64,000 nt of DNA from assembly GCF_003814705.1 (NCBI RefSeq), contig NZ_RKRA01000001.1:4036776-4100775 (forward strand), given 5' to 3'. A model generated the notes under the pieces. The model worked only from the letters and a program-made list of their open reading frames with translations. It searched no databases and was not told where the DNA came from. Shown here piece by piece: positions 40,501 to 48,423 of the stretch (position 1 is its first letter; the number at the start of each line of letters is the position of its first letter). The position numbers and the translations under genes were made by a program. This DNA is from Georgenia muralis (GTDB taxonomy: Bacteria > Actinomycetota > Actinomycetes > Actinomycetales > Actinomycetaceae).

Positions 40501-43471
40501 CGACGAGATGATCGTCGCCGGCGCGGTGGAGTTCGACGCCCTCGGCCGTGAGGTCGCGGAGTGGTTCCCCACCGTCGAGCCGCTCGGCACCATCGGTGAG
40601 TACCAGGCGACGACGTCGGGCTACCCGCCGACCACCACCTCGTACACGCTCCTCGACCAGGTCGCGGAGGTCTCGGTGCCCAACGGCGAGGACGGCACCG
40701 ACGTCCACGTCACCACCCTGGAGTACTCCTTCGGCTCGGTGACCGGGGTGCCCGCCGGGCTCTTCGTCACCACCACCACCGACGCCAACCGCAACGAGGA
40801 CGCCACCACCGGCAAGCAGCACGTCACCTACACCGACGTCCGGGACAACCTCCTCGTCGTCGACGAGGAGCCCACCGGCGCGGACCGGCTGCGCACCCGC
40901 ATGGGCTACGACGCCCTCGGCCAGCTGGTCTCCGTCGTCGACAGCGCCGAGAACGTCACCGCGCACACCTACGACGGGCTCGGCCGGCGCCTGTCGACCG
41001 AGACCCCCGACGGCGGGCTGCGCGAGCTCGCGTGGGACGCGGCGGGCAACCTCGTCTCCGAGGTCACGCCGAACCTGCGTGCCGAGGGCCTGAGCATCGA
41101 CTACGCCTACGACGTCGACCGTCTCGTGCGGATCGACTACCCGGCCGGCACCCCCGACGTCTCCTACACCTACGGGGGCCCGGGCGCCCCGGGCAACGGG
41201 GCCGGCCGGGTGGTGGCGCTCGAGGACGGCGCCCGCCTGCAGTCGCTGACCTACGACGCCCTGGGCAGCGTGGCGCAGGAGACCACGACGATGAAGGCCC
41301 ACAACCTGGGGCCCCAGACGGCCGAGAAGCTCACCTTCACCACGGGCTTCACCTACGACTCGTTCGGCCGGCTCGACACCCTCACCTACCCCGACGGCGA
41401 GGTCCTCGCCCACGAGTACGACTCCGGCGGGCTGCTCTCCGGGATGGAGGGCGCCAAGGACTGCACCGAGCTGGGCGCGCTGGCCGCACCGGTCGACGCC
41501 GTGGCCACGACGATCACCGTGACCGAGCGGGCCTCGTCGGTGCCGGCGCTGCCGTTCACGATCACGATCGGTGGCGAGCAGCTGCGGGTCACCGACCGGG
41601 TCGCGACCGGGACGCCGGGGCAGTACACCTACACGGTCGACCGCGGCATCAACGGCACCGCGGAGGTCCCCACGGCCCAGGCGCACGCCGCCGGGGCCAC
41701 GATCACCTCCGACGTCGCCGTGACGTGCACCTACCGCTACCTCGATCGGCAGGAGTACGACGAGTTCCTCGACCGGCGGCTCCGCCGCACCGGCAACGGC
41801 GTCGTGAGCCAGTGGGCGATGGACTACATCGGCCGGCTCGAGACCCTCGTCACCGACACCGACGTGCGCCAGGTCCAGAACCTCACCTACTCCTACGACA
41901 AGGTCGACAACGTCCTGTCGATGGTCAACGAGGTCCCGGCCGCCGTGCCGAGCCTCTACGTCGGGCCGAGCGAGCAGAGCTACACCTACGACCCGTACTA
42001 CCGCCTCAGCTCGGCCGAGGGCTCGGCGGACGTGGCGCCGGCCAAGGTGCGCGAGTTCACCCTGGCGCTCACCTACGACGAGCACGGCAACGTCACCCGC
42101 AAGGAGCAGACGGACGTCATCCGCAAGGCCAACGGCAAGGGCAAGGCCCTCGTCCAGACGCCGACCACCTACACCTTCGGCATGGACTTCGCCGGCGACG
42201 GGCCGCACCAGCTCACGCTCAACGGGCCCCGCTCGTACACCTACGACGCCAACGGCAACCTCACCGGCTGGGACGACTCCGAGACCAACGAGACCCGCAC
42301 CGTGACCTGGGACGCCGAGGACCGCATCACGCGGATCGACGACGGCTCGGACACCACCGACTACACCTACGACGCCGACGGGCGCCGGGCCATCGAGCGC
42401 GGCCCCGACGGCGAGACCTCGTTCGTCAACCGGTGGTACACGGTGCGCAACGGCTCCGTCCCGTGGAAGAACATCTGGGCCGGGGACGACCGGCTGGGCT
42501 CCAAGCGCTCGTTCGACGACGACTACGAGCACCAGCAGTACTACCTGCACAAGGACCTCCAGGGCTCGACGAACGTCGTCACCGACGACACCGGCAAGGT
42601 CTTCGAGCACTGGGAGTACCTGCCCGGCGGGGAGCCGTGGATCCGGGAGGACTCCAACGTCCACCGCACGCCGTACCTCTACGCGGGCGGGTACCTCGAC
42701 GAGGTGCGTGACCTCGTCAGCCTCGGGCAGCGGTGGTACGAGCCGCGCGAGGGGATCTTCTACAGCCCCGACCCGATCCTCCACCGTGACCCGGCTGCGG
42801 CCGCGGCCGATCCGGCGCTGCTCCCGGCGTACTCCTACGCCCAGTCCAGCCCGCTGCGCCTGGTCGACCCCGGTGGGGACGCACCCGACGCAGCCGGGGC
42901 GGACCTGCGCTCACCCGGCATCGCGGCGGCGGTGGGCCGGCTCGCGGCCGCCGGCAAGGCGGCGGCCTTCCAGGCCGACCTGGCGCGGTCGTCCCGGCTG
43001 TGGCAGGCGCTCGTGCGGTTCTCCGGGACCGACCGGGCGAGGTCCCTCCAGGCCTTCTCCGAGCGGTTCGAGATGAAGCCGCTCGTGCAGGTCAACCTCG
43101 TCAGGACGGCCGACGGCTGGGCGGTGCAGGACGTCCAGCTCTCGCCGTTCGGCTTCGTCCAGAAGAAGGTCTACGAGGGAGCCACCGACCGGGCCGGGGA
43201 CGCCGGCACGAACCCGGCGGCCGACGACGGGCTCGGCGGCCAGGGCGCACCCGTCCCCGGCGCGGGCACGCCGGCCGCCGACGCGGCACCCAACGGTCCG
43301 CCGGTGCCGGGCACGGCCACGGCGCCGAGCGGCGCGGGGGCGGCGCCGGGACCGGCCCCCGCGAGCCCCGCGGGGGCGGGGCCGGCCGCCGGGGGCGGCG
43401 GAGCCGGGTCCTCGTCGCTGAGCGCCGGCGTCGGGGCGGCGGACGGTCCGCCGGACTCGGGCGCGAGCTGA
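34517..43471 (+). CDS. Giant secreted SpvB/RHS-repeat protein
   Basis: About 2984 residues. A signal peptide occupies residues 1-45 (PLSLLGLSTLLVLSLVATAP). From about 93 an SpvB/TcaC-like domain begins (LSHPLGVPAGRAGVEPTLELAYDSGGGNGWLGTGWDLG). FG-GAP/VCBS-like D-x-N/D-G-D motifs recur near residues 495, 580, 1205, 1344, 1426 and 1532, as in Tc-toxin TcB subunits. RHS/YD repeats fill about 1750-2650 (YDAWG, YTYDTFGRL, YDANGNLTGWDD), interrupted by an inserted beta-rich module (about 2321-2408). The RHS core (about 2695-2790) reads PYLYAGGYLDEVRDLVSLGQ... to SPLRLVDPGGD. The last 190 residues are a distinct segment: a helical/strand domain (about 2790-2895) and a long Ala/Gly/Pro tail. This is a TcB-like and TcC-like cage in one chain, of the type that encloses a C-terminal toxin or is displayed on the wall. 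No immunity gene follows. GTG chosen with GGAG five bases upstream. Confidence 0.93.
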   Translation: MPSPRTPRRARTPHRPLSLLGLSTLLVLSLVATAPPATSEVLSGAEPATLGQEPQITPAELGEDTLEGLQLADPTENLDLVAPPEADNQGGAALSHPLGVPAGRAGVEPTLELAYDSGGGNGWLGTGWDLGLGAVEVDTRWGTPLFCPAAGAMCGPEGERDVESETYLLDGDQLSPTAVQYPFADREGEKDDWTRRVETQWERIVRHGDSPSTYWWEVTDKTGTTRYYGGTPEGARDPQAILTDDAGNAVRWGLSGVRDISSNIMRITYDKPAGTGVGAEDATLGTGFYPRSIRYTGSLAAGVPDDPAYEIAFLRDGDVGVTERRPDVVVDASTGALEVTSDLLRRVEVRHGAPAADGTARPAHDTVVKAWNLTYAEEAFGKSLLRTVEQVGSDGVVAGSHTFDYYDEVGYDTGYDGFADADPWITGGTTDAGAATNDLNQTLLGQVDLSALGASETNSGDGHAYIGFNATAPSKTGSFGGSISVSGGGTGGLVEMIDLNGDLLPDKVFRSNITGAGVQYRLNTSGPDGGTTFGPAKSVVGIGTLSTEASIGISGGPEAYFGVSVQFNIAADVAIGEQYFTDVNNDGRPDYVSAGKVWFNTPDGSGGVEFRGDSSGTAVPIDPGTASLAGIEALQEFEDFQRANSPLQDVVRRWVAPFTGTVQITGGATLDPPSGADYTGDGVRAAVQYRGTELWAANLATPGASATPTGVDTVAVERGRALYFRVGSVDDGAEDLLRWEPVVTYTSLGTPSVDANGLSQTRFAAAEDFTLAGRPDTPVLMPLAGTVRVEGTLTKSAVTSDDLTVLVLHNGAVVHSVPVAAGATGDVPVAADIDVAAPVPGVEGDPAQPGSADSIVLRIAADSPVDPTAVSFAPRLYYTQAFDGATEIPVLADLDGDLVADEPALELEVPYDIDIYPRNDLTAPAEPWASELDETREVTVSAELGAVSSTEPGAVVLTVKRRTADGDPGELVAKGTFDVPAALLPGLPTGGSTSLTVDLAPDEDYWFDLTVREPGLSDHITGSDVTISWTDDDGAAQDRDVPQTLSWAGRQGIFPIAHRGWAYAGYNADGRSTDAIDEQAFEFDRADYPEAAPTGFDDDSYQDPAQGEAYTYTPYVLDVVGAGGVVDTVPIWRGIKDNLAGGAGFMSSSRTGADSVGVTGSAAGAGVQAVRRVGVSAPILGLVAGIGPLSGAFGAGPSFGLLDYVDMNGDAFPDVVAPGRITYTTPRGGYLPGSGDGPDVVGQDTTFAVSGGFEGTAIDVKGNSKGDANTAQDTASTSGAGKKPTAGGSAQQGEPAETQESGANVGASLGITAQFTNPGSLSADWNEGLGATDLDTDAPLERELADVNGDGLPDQVVASLDGVSVYLNLGYRFSSTAVKWSGGAFENGESYSGSVGPLLGFNYNKKEFSGGLSYSEGIDQARYSWVDVDGDGVLDRIRKAGDGTMVAFGSGSGLAPEVDYGTMVSGELELVGDIPLGEQAAQDRSRGLGGGFDFMIPVGPLCPPPIGPGCYIIVNPGASYERSLSSTQVQLTDVDGDGYPDSVRSTADGSMTVRANNRGRTNLLRSVTNPLGGEIRLGYTRDGNTEDQPYPVWLMTSVEVDDHRPGDGPDVQATTYLYEGGRFDPVEREQMGYSTVTEQQRDGALDAAVLRQTVRTYATDTVFDSGLVTSEVLQDGTGQRLSSTTSTWMLTELTENVAASAATDAVEALVSRPTTGAEALALLDDAHGVVRTKVVQSWYDAGGDLGTSRESHFAYDDLGNVIEQGDPGQAGDAFADDLTSVTTYSECRDSSWVSSPATFTVLDHDGAVLRDRDGSTDLCLNAVPIHLEERIDDGTVAVTDLEFDAWGSYDRITYPENADGERYTVDYVYDADRHTDVAEVVDSHGLTATATYSPAGRVTSRVDANGATTSYTYDTFGRLATIRSPYEQDPAGPPTVAYEYAPTAAAYGYAIARHHDRFNPGDTIDTVAFVDGIGRVTQTKHDADILAGDPADPSTDEMIVAGAVEFDALGREVAEWFPTVEPLGTIGEYQATTSGYPPTTTSYTLLDQVAEVSVPNGEDGTDVHVTTLEYSFGSVTGVPAGLFVTTTTDANRNEDATTGKQHVTYTDVRDNLLVVDEEPTGADRLRTRMGYDALGQLVSVVDSAENVTAHTYDGLGRRLSTETPDGGLRELAWDAAGNLVSEVTPNLRAEGLSIDYAYDVDRLVRIDYPAGTPDVSYTYGGPGAPGNGAGRVVALEDGARLQSLTYDALGSVAQETTTMKAHNLGPQTAEKLTFTTGFTYDSFGRLDTLTYPDGEVLAHEYDSGGLLSGMEGAKDCTELGALAAPVDAVATTITVTERASSVPALPFTITIGGEQLRVTDRVATGTPGQYTYTVDRGINGTAEVPTAQAHAAGATITSDVAVTCTYRYLDRQEYDEFLDRRLRRTGNGVVSQWAMDYIGRLETLVTDTDVRQVQNLTYSYDKVDNVLSMVNEVPAAVPSLYVGPSEQSYTYDPYYRLSSAEGSADVAPAKVREFTLALTYDEHGNVTRKEQTDVIRKANGKGKALVQTPTTYTFGMDFAGDGPHQLTLNGPRSYTYDANGNLTGWDDSETNETRTVTWDAEDRITRIDDGSDTTDYTYDADGRRAIERGPDGETSFVNRWYTVRNGSVPWKNIWAGDDRLGSKRSFDDDYEHQQYYLHKDLQGSTNVVTDDTGKVFEHWEYLPGGEPWIREDSNVHRTPYLYAGGYLDEVRDLVSLGQRWYEPREGIFYSPDPILHRDPAAAAADPALLPAYSYAQSSPLRLVDPGGDAPDAAGADLRSPGIAAAVGRLAAAGKAAAFQADLARSSRLWQALVRFSGTDRARSLQAFSERFEMKPLVQVNLVRTADGWAVQDVQLSPFGFVQKKVYEGATDRAGDAGTNPAADDGLGGQGAPVPGAGTPAADAAPNGPPVPGTATAPSGAGAAPGPAPASPAGAGPAAGGGGAGSSSLSAGVGAADGPPDSGAS

Positions 43472-43478
43472 CGGACCG

Positions 43479-43515
43479 CCCGGGGCGGCCGGCCGAACCC
43501 GCCGGCCGCCCCGGG
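43479..43515 (+). terminator. Perfect hairpin after the RHS gene
   Basis: A 15-bp perfect stem (CCCGGGGCGGCCGGC, 43479-43493, with 43501-43515) around a 7-base loop, starting seven bases after the stop codon. It separates the RHS gene from the next promoter. Confidence 0.75.
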
Positions 43516-43524
43516 GCGGCGTCC

Positions 43525-43530
43525 TATGCT
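43525..43530 (+). promoter_or_regulatory. -10 box of leaderless BTAD-AAA gene
   Basis: TATGCT ends seven bases before the GTG at 43538, and there is no ribosome binding site, so the transcript is probably leaderless. No clear -35; the upstream bases belong to the terminator stem. Confidence 0.5.
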
Positions 43531-43537
43531 CGGCGCT

Positions 43538-46500
43538 GTGAGGGTCGGGGTGCTCGGCCCCGTCGAGGCCTTCCTCGACGGCCCGCTTGACCTGGGGACG
43601 CGCAAGCAGCGCGCCCTCGTCGCCGCGCTGGCCCTGCACCGCGGCCGGCCGGTCGCCGTCGACACGATCATCGACCTGCTCTGGGGGGACGACCCGCCCG
43701 AGGCCGTCGCCGGGACGCTCCAGGCGTACGTGGCCCGACTGCGCCGGGTGCTCGAGCCCGACCGGCCCGCTCGGGCGCCGGCCACCGTCCTGGTGACGCT
43801 CGAGCCCGGCTACGCCCTGCGGCTGGCCCCGGAGGACCTCGACGCCGCCGTGTTCGAGCAGGTGAGCGGGCACGCCCGGCGGCTGCTCGCGCCCGCGGGA
43901 CTCACCACCGCCGGCGCAGGGACCGCTCCGGCGCGGGCCGCGCCCGCCGGCCGGCGGTCCGAGGCCCTGCCGACCGGCGTCCTCGAGGACGCCGCTGCCC
44001 GGCTGGAGTCGGCCCTGGACCTGTGGCGCGGCGAGCCCTACGTCGAGCTCGGGGACGCCCCCTCCGCCGTCGCCGAGCGGGCCCGCCTCGAGGAGCTGCG
44101 CCTCCTCGCGCTGGAGGACCTCGCCGTCGCCCGGCTCGCGCTCGGCCGGCACGGCCAGGCGGCCGCCGAGCTGGATGCCCTGACCTCCGCGCACCCGCTG
44201 CGGGAGCGCCTGTGGGCGCTGCGGGCGCTCGCCCTGGCCCGCGGGGGCCGGCAGGCCGAGGCCCTCGACGTCCTTCGGCAGGTGCGCGAGGTGCTCTCCG
44301 ACGAGCTGGGTCTCGATCCGGGGGCCGAGCTGCGCGCGCTCCAGGCGGCCGTCCTCGCGCAGGACCCGGCCCTGGCGTGGGTACCCCCGCCCGTCACCGA
44401 CCGGGCGGCCGGCGCACCCGCACCCCCCGCGCACACCGCCACGTCGCCGGCGAGCCAGGGCCCCGGGGAGTCGCCCACGAGCCCGTCGCGCCCCGGCTCG
44501 GACCGCGCCGACCTCACCCCGCTCCCCCGGCTGCCCTCGTGGCCGATGGCCGGGCGCGAGTCCGAGCTCGTCGCCCTCACGGGCCTGCTGGACGTCGCGG
44601 ACGGCGGCGGCCCGTCGTTCGCCGCCCTGGTCGGGGAGCCGGGGATCGGCAAGTCCCGGCTCAGCCACGAGCTTCTCGTCCTCGCCCGCGCCCGCGGGGC
44701 CCAGGTCCTCGTGGGCCGGTGCTCGCAGGACGACGGCGCACCGCCCCTGTGGCCGTGGGCGGCGGTGCTGCGCGGGCTCGGCGAGGACCTGCCGCTCGGG
44801 CCGGGCGGGCAGGGCGAGGGAGGGCATCACGAGGGCGCGGGCTTCCGCACCTGGGAGGCGATCGTGACGGCGCTGGTCGCCGACGCCCGCGAGCGCACCG
44901 TCGTCGTCGTGCTCGACGACCTCCACTGGGCCGACCCCGCCTCGTTGCGGGTGCTGCGCCTGCTGGCCGAGACCGTGGAGTCCGGACGGCTCCTGGTGCT
45001 GTGCACCTGGCGCGAGCACCCTCAGCCCGTCGGCCCGCTCGCGGAGGTCGCCGAGGCGCTCGCCCGCCGGCACGCGCTGCGCCTGAGCCTGCACGGCCTC
45101 GACGCGAGCGCCGTCGCGACGGTCGTGGCCGCCGTCGCCGAGACCACCCCGACCGGGGCCGAGGCCGACGCGCTGCGCGAGCGGACCGACGGCAACCCGT
45201 TCTTCCTCGTCGAGTACGCCCGACTGGCCCGCGAGCGGCGGGACCTGCCCGGCCTCCTCGCGGAGCCGGACCCGCCCTCGGCCGTGCGGGAGGTGCTGCT
45301 GCGCCGGCTCGACCGCCTGCCGGCGCCGACGGTGGCGGCGCTGCGGGCCGCCTCGGTGGTGGGTCGGCGCTTCGACGTCTCCTCGCTCGCCGCGGCGGCG
45401 GGCGGCGACGAGGACGAGCTCCTCGACCACCTCGACCTCGCCCTCGCGGCCGGCCTGGTCCGCGACGAGGGGGTGGACCGGTTCTCCTTCTCCCACGCGC
45501 TCGTGCGCGACACGGTGCGCTCCCAGCTCAGCTCGACCCGGCGGGCACGCACGCACGCGAGCGTCGCCGCGCACCTCGCCGGGCTGCCGGGACGCGAGGT
45601 CGAGGCCGCCCACCACTGGCTCGCGGCCGGGCCCGCGCACGCCGCGCACGCCTGGCGCGCCGCCGTCGCCGCCGCCGCGGCGGTCCGCCGGTTCCACGCG
45701 TACGAGCAGGCGGCCGAGCTGCTCACGGCCGCGCTGGCGTCGATCGACGTCGCCGGAGGCGCCACGGCGCGCGAGCGCTACGACATCCTGCTCGACCTCG
45801 TCGACGCCTACCGGTGGGCGGGCAGCTGGGAGGGGCTGGTGGCCACCGCCGAGCGCGCCGTCGCGGTGGCGGAGGAGATCGGCGACGTCGAGCTCCTCGT
45901 CCGCGCGGCGTCGGCCCCGACCGTGGGCGCGCTGTGGCAGTCGGCCCCCGAGGGGCAGGTCCACGCCGGCATGGTCGCGACGCTGCGGCGCGCGCTCGAG
46001 CGGGTGGGGCCCGGCGACGGCGCGGTGCGCTGCCGGGCGCTGCTCAGCCTGGCGAACGAACTCTACCACGGCGCGGGCGTCGCCGAGCGACGGGCGCTGC
46101 TCGAGGACGCCATCGCGATGGCCCGGCGGCTGGGCGAGGACGTGCTGCTGCTGGACGCGTGCGAGGTGGCCTGCGCGACCCTCCAGGCTCCGGCGACCGT
46201 CCACGAGCGGCTGGCGTGGTCGCAGGAGGCGGCGCGCATCGCCGGCCGCATCGGGTACGAGCGCACCTACCTCGTGGCCCTGTGCCTCCGGGCGGGCGTG
46301 GAGGGCGAGCTGGGGATGGTGGGGCCGATGCGCGCGACCATCACCGAGGCGCGCCTGCTCGCCACGCGGCTGCGGGTCCCGTTCGGGCTCATCGTCCTGG
46401 CGAACCTCGAGGTGCCGTGGCTGGCGATGGCGGGCCGGTTCGACGAGGCGCAGGAGTGGGTCGCCGGGCTGGAGGACCTCGACCGGGTGACCGGGATCCA

Positions 46501-47005
46501 CCAGTCCGGCGAGGCCCTGGCCGGGGCGATGGCCGCGCTGCGGCTGTGGCAGGGCCGCAGCGCCGAGTCCGTCCCGGCGCTCATGGCCATGGACGCCGGC
46601 CCCCAGCCGCTCGCGACCACGGTCGCCGTCTTTCTCCTGCGCGCCGGCCTCGTCGACGAGGCGCGGGCCTACCTCGCCGCGCACCCCGCCGGGCTGGATG
46701 ACGAGAGCTTCGTGGCGCTCCTGGGCTGGTGCATGGCGGGCGAGGCCGCGCTGGGACTGGGCGACGCCGCGCTCGCGGCGGCCGCGTACGAGCGGGCGGT
46801 CCCCTACGCCGGGCTCAGCTGCTCGGCCGGGTCCGCCAACGCGTCCGGGCCGGTGGACGCCTACCTCGCGCTCGCCGCCGCGGCGGCCGGGGACCTCGCC
46901 GCGGCGGGGCGCCACGCCGACCGGGCCGCCACGCTGTGCCGGGAGTGGGAGATCCCGCTGGCGGGGCGGTGGCTCGCGGCACAGCGGGAGCGGTACGGCT
47001 TCTGA
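43538..47005 (+). CDS. BTAD-AAA-TPR transcriptional regulator (AfsR-like)
   Basis: A 1155-residue multidomain regulator. Residues 1-90 are a winged helix (VRVGVLGPVEAFLDGPLDLGTRKQRALVAALALHRGRPVAVDTIIDLLWGDDPPEAVAGTLQAYVARLRRVLEP), 95-270 the BTAD helices (LRLLALEDLAVARLALGRHGQAAAELDAL...LRQVREVLSDELGLDPGAELRAL), then a Pro/Ala linker. An AAA/NTPase domain follows with Walker A GEPGIGKSRL (about 366) and Walker B VVVLDDLHWADPASLRVL (about 457). The rest (600-1155) is TPR-like helices ending ERYGF. Such large SARPs control secondary metabolism or local gene sets using ATP and protein-protein contacts. It lies between the RHS gene and an MFS exporter, which are its nearest candidate targets (inference). 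Confidence 0.9.
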   Translation: MRVGVLGPVEAFLDGPLDLGTRKQRALVAALALHRGRPVAVDTIIDLLWGDDPPEAVAGTLQAYVARLRRVLEPDRPARAPATVLVTLEPGYALRLAPEDLDAAVFEQVSGHARRLLAPAGLTTAGAGTAPARAAPAGRRSEALPTGVLEDAAARLESALDLWRGEPYVELGDAPSAVAERARLEELRLLALEDLAVARLALGRHGQAAAELDALTSAHPLRERLWALRALALARGGRQAEALDVLRQVREVLSDELGLDPGAELRALQAAVLAQDPALAWVPPPVTDRAAGAPAPPAHTATSPASQGPGESPTSPSRPGSDRADLTPLPRLPSWPMAGRESELVALTGLLDVADGGGPSFAALVGEPGIGKSRLSHELLVLARARGAQVLVGRCSQDDGAPPLWPWAAVLRGLGEDLPLGPGGQGEGGHHEGAGFRTWEAIVTALVADARERTVVVVLDDLHWADPASLRVLRLLAETVESGRLLVLCTWREHPQPVGPLAEVAEALARRHALRLSLHGLDASAVATVVAAVAETTPTGAEADALRERTDGNPFFLVEYARLARERRDLPGLLAEPDPPSAVREVLLRRLDRLPAPTVAALRAASVVGRRFDVSSLAAAAGGDEDELLDHLDLALAAGLVRDEGVDRFSFSHALVRDTVRSQLSSTRRARTHASVAAHLAGLPGREVEAAHHWLAAGPAHAAHAWRAAVAAAAAVRRFHAYEQAAELLTAALASIDVAGGATARERYDILLDLVDAYRWAGSWEGLVATAERAVAVAEEIGDVELLVRAASAPTVGALWQSAPEGQVHAGMVATLRRALERVGPGDGAVRCRALLSLANELYHGAGVAERRALLEDAIAMARRLGEDVLLLDACEVACATLQAPATVHERLAWSQEAARIAGRIGYERTYLVALCLRAGVEGELGMVGPMRATITEARLLATRLRVPFGLIVLANLEVPWLAMAGRFDEAQEWVAGLEDLDRVTGIHQSGEALAGAMAALRLWQGRSAESVPALMAMDAGPQPLATTVAVFLLRAGLVDEARAYLAAHPAGLDDESFVALLGWCMAGEAALGLGDAALAAAAYERAVPYAGLSCSAGSANASGPVDAYLALAAAAAGDLAAAGRHADRAATLCREWEIPLAGRWLAAQRERYGF

Positions 47006-47057
47006 GCCCGACCGAGATGGATCGACCGGTGTCGGACCCCTCGGTGAGAATGTCCCG

Positions 47058-48401
47058 GTGACCACCCCTCCGCCGTCCGCGGTCGACCCCGCCACGCCGC
47101 CGGTCCCCGGCGCCGGGAACCCGAGCGACCCCGCCGAGGCTGCCGCCACGGGCGCCGCCGGCACCACCGAGGCGGACCTGCCCACCTGGCGCCGCGACGC
47201 GACGATCTTCCTCTCGGGCCAGACCGTGTCGCTGTTCGGCTCGATGCTCGTGCAGTACGCGATCATGTGGCACCTCACGCTCGAGACGAGGTCGGGCGCC
47301 GTCATGGCCCTGGCCTCGGTGTTCGGCTTCCTGCCCCAGGCGGTCGTGTCCGTCTTCGCCGGCGTCTGGGCGGACCGCATGGACCGACGTCGGCTCATCA
47401 TCGGCGCCGACGCGGCCATCGCGGTGACCACCCTGGGCCTCGCTCTGCTCATGCTCAGCGGCATCGACGACCTGTGGCTGATCTACCTCGCGCTCGCCAT
47501 CCGCTCGGTCGGCGCCGGTGTGCAGATGCCCGCCGTCGCCTCCCTGCTGCCGCAGATCGTGCCGACCACCAGGCTCATGCGGGTCAACGGCATCAACGGC
47601 TCCATCCAGTCGGCGATGATGCTCCTCGCGCCGGCCGTGGCCGCCGCCGTGTACGCGAGCTTCTCCATCGTGGCGGTGTTCCTCGTCGACGTCGTCACGG
47701 CCGTGGTCGGCATCGGGCTCCTGCTCGCACTGTCCGTGCCGCCGCTCGCGCGCGCCACCGCCACGGCCGAGCGCCCCGGCTACCTCGACGACCTCGTCGA
47801 CGGCGTCCGCTACGTCCTCACCCACACGTTCGTCCGCTGGCTGCTGGCGCTCTACGCCGTCGTCTTCCTCCTCGTCGTGGCCCCGTCGTACCTCACGCCC
47901 CTGATGATGGTCCGCACCTTCGGCGAGGAGGTCTGGAGGCTCACCGCCCTGGAGCTGGCGTTCAGCGTCGGGATGATGCTGGGCGGCGCGGCCATCGCGG
48001 CCTGGGGCGGTCTGCAGAACCGGGTAGTCATGGTGCTCGGGTCCACCTTCGTCTTCGGTGCGCTCGCCGTCGGCATGGGCCTCTCGACCCACCTGTGGGT
48101 CTTCATCGGCCTCATGTTCCTCGTCGGGCTCGCCGTGCCGGCCTTCTCCACCCCGTCCATGACCGTGCTCCAGGAGACGATCGAGCCGGAGCGTCAGGGC
48201 CGGGTGTTCGGGTTCGTCGGCATCGTCATGGCCGTGTCCATGCCGCTGGGCATGGCGGTGTTCGGCCCGCTGGCCGACCGGTTCACGGTCCAGTCCCTGC
48301 TCGTCGTCTCCGGCGCCCTGATGTTCCTCGTCGCGACCGTCGCCGTGGTGGTGCCGTCCGGGCGGCGGGCCGTCACCGCGGGCGCGACGCCCGCGTCCTG
48401 A
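47058..48401 (+). CDS. MFS transporter, MFS_3/enterobactin-exporter-like
   Basis: A 447-residue transporter with a 45-residue Pro/Ala-rich cytoplasmic N-terminus and about twelve helices. Typical segments are FLSGQTVSLFGSMLVQYAIMWHLT, GVWADRMDRRRLIIGADAAIA, LLPQIVPTTRLMRVNGINGSIQSAMMLLAPAVA and PEROGRVFGFVGIVMA-like EPERQGRVFGFVGIV. This subgroup often confers drug or macrolide-type efflux. The GTG at 47058 lies six bases after GAGAAT, a weak -10, with no Shine-Dalgarno sequence, suggesting a leaderless start. It follows the BTAD-AAA gene by 52 bases in the same direction. Confidence 0.9.
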   Translation: MTTPPPSAVDPATPPVPGAGNPSDPAEAAATGAAGTTEADLPTWRRDATIFLSGQTVSLFGSMLVQYAIMWHLTLETRSGAVMALASVFGFLPQAVVSVFAGVWADRMDRRRLIIGADAAIAVTTLGLALLMLSGIDDLWLIYLALAIRSVGAGVQMPAVASLLPQIVPTTRLMRVNGINGSIQSAMMLLAPAVAAAVYASFSIVAVFLVDVVTAVVGIGLLLALSVPPLARATATAERPGYLDDLVDGVRYVLTHTFVRWLLALYAVVFLLVVAPSYLTPLMMVRTFGEEVWRLTALELAFSVGMMLGGAAIAAWGGLQNRVVMVLGSTFVFGALAVGMGLSTHLWVFIGLMFLVGLAVPAFSTPSMTVLQETIEPERQGRVFGFVGIVMAVSMPLGMAVFGPLADRFTVQSLLVVSGALMFLVATVAVVVPSGRRAVTAGATPAS

Positions 48402-48423
48402 TCTCGCACCACCCGGCTCCCGG

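Noticed and set aside
34247..42784. 2845-codon open frame antisense to the RHS gene
   Set aside because: Val/Gly/Ala low-complexity translation with no domain; a shadow of the real gene, whose repeats and signal peptide are clear.
42911..47464. 1517-codon antisense frame over the BTAD-AAA gene
   Set aside because: Arg/Pro/Gly-rich, no ribosome binding site, opposite an obvious multidomain regulator.
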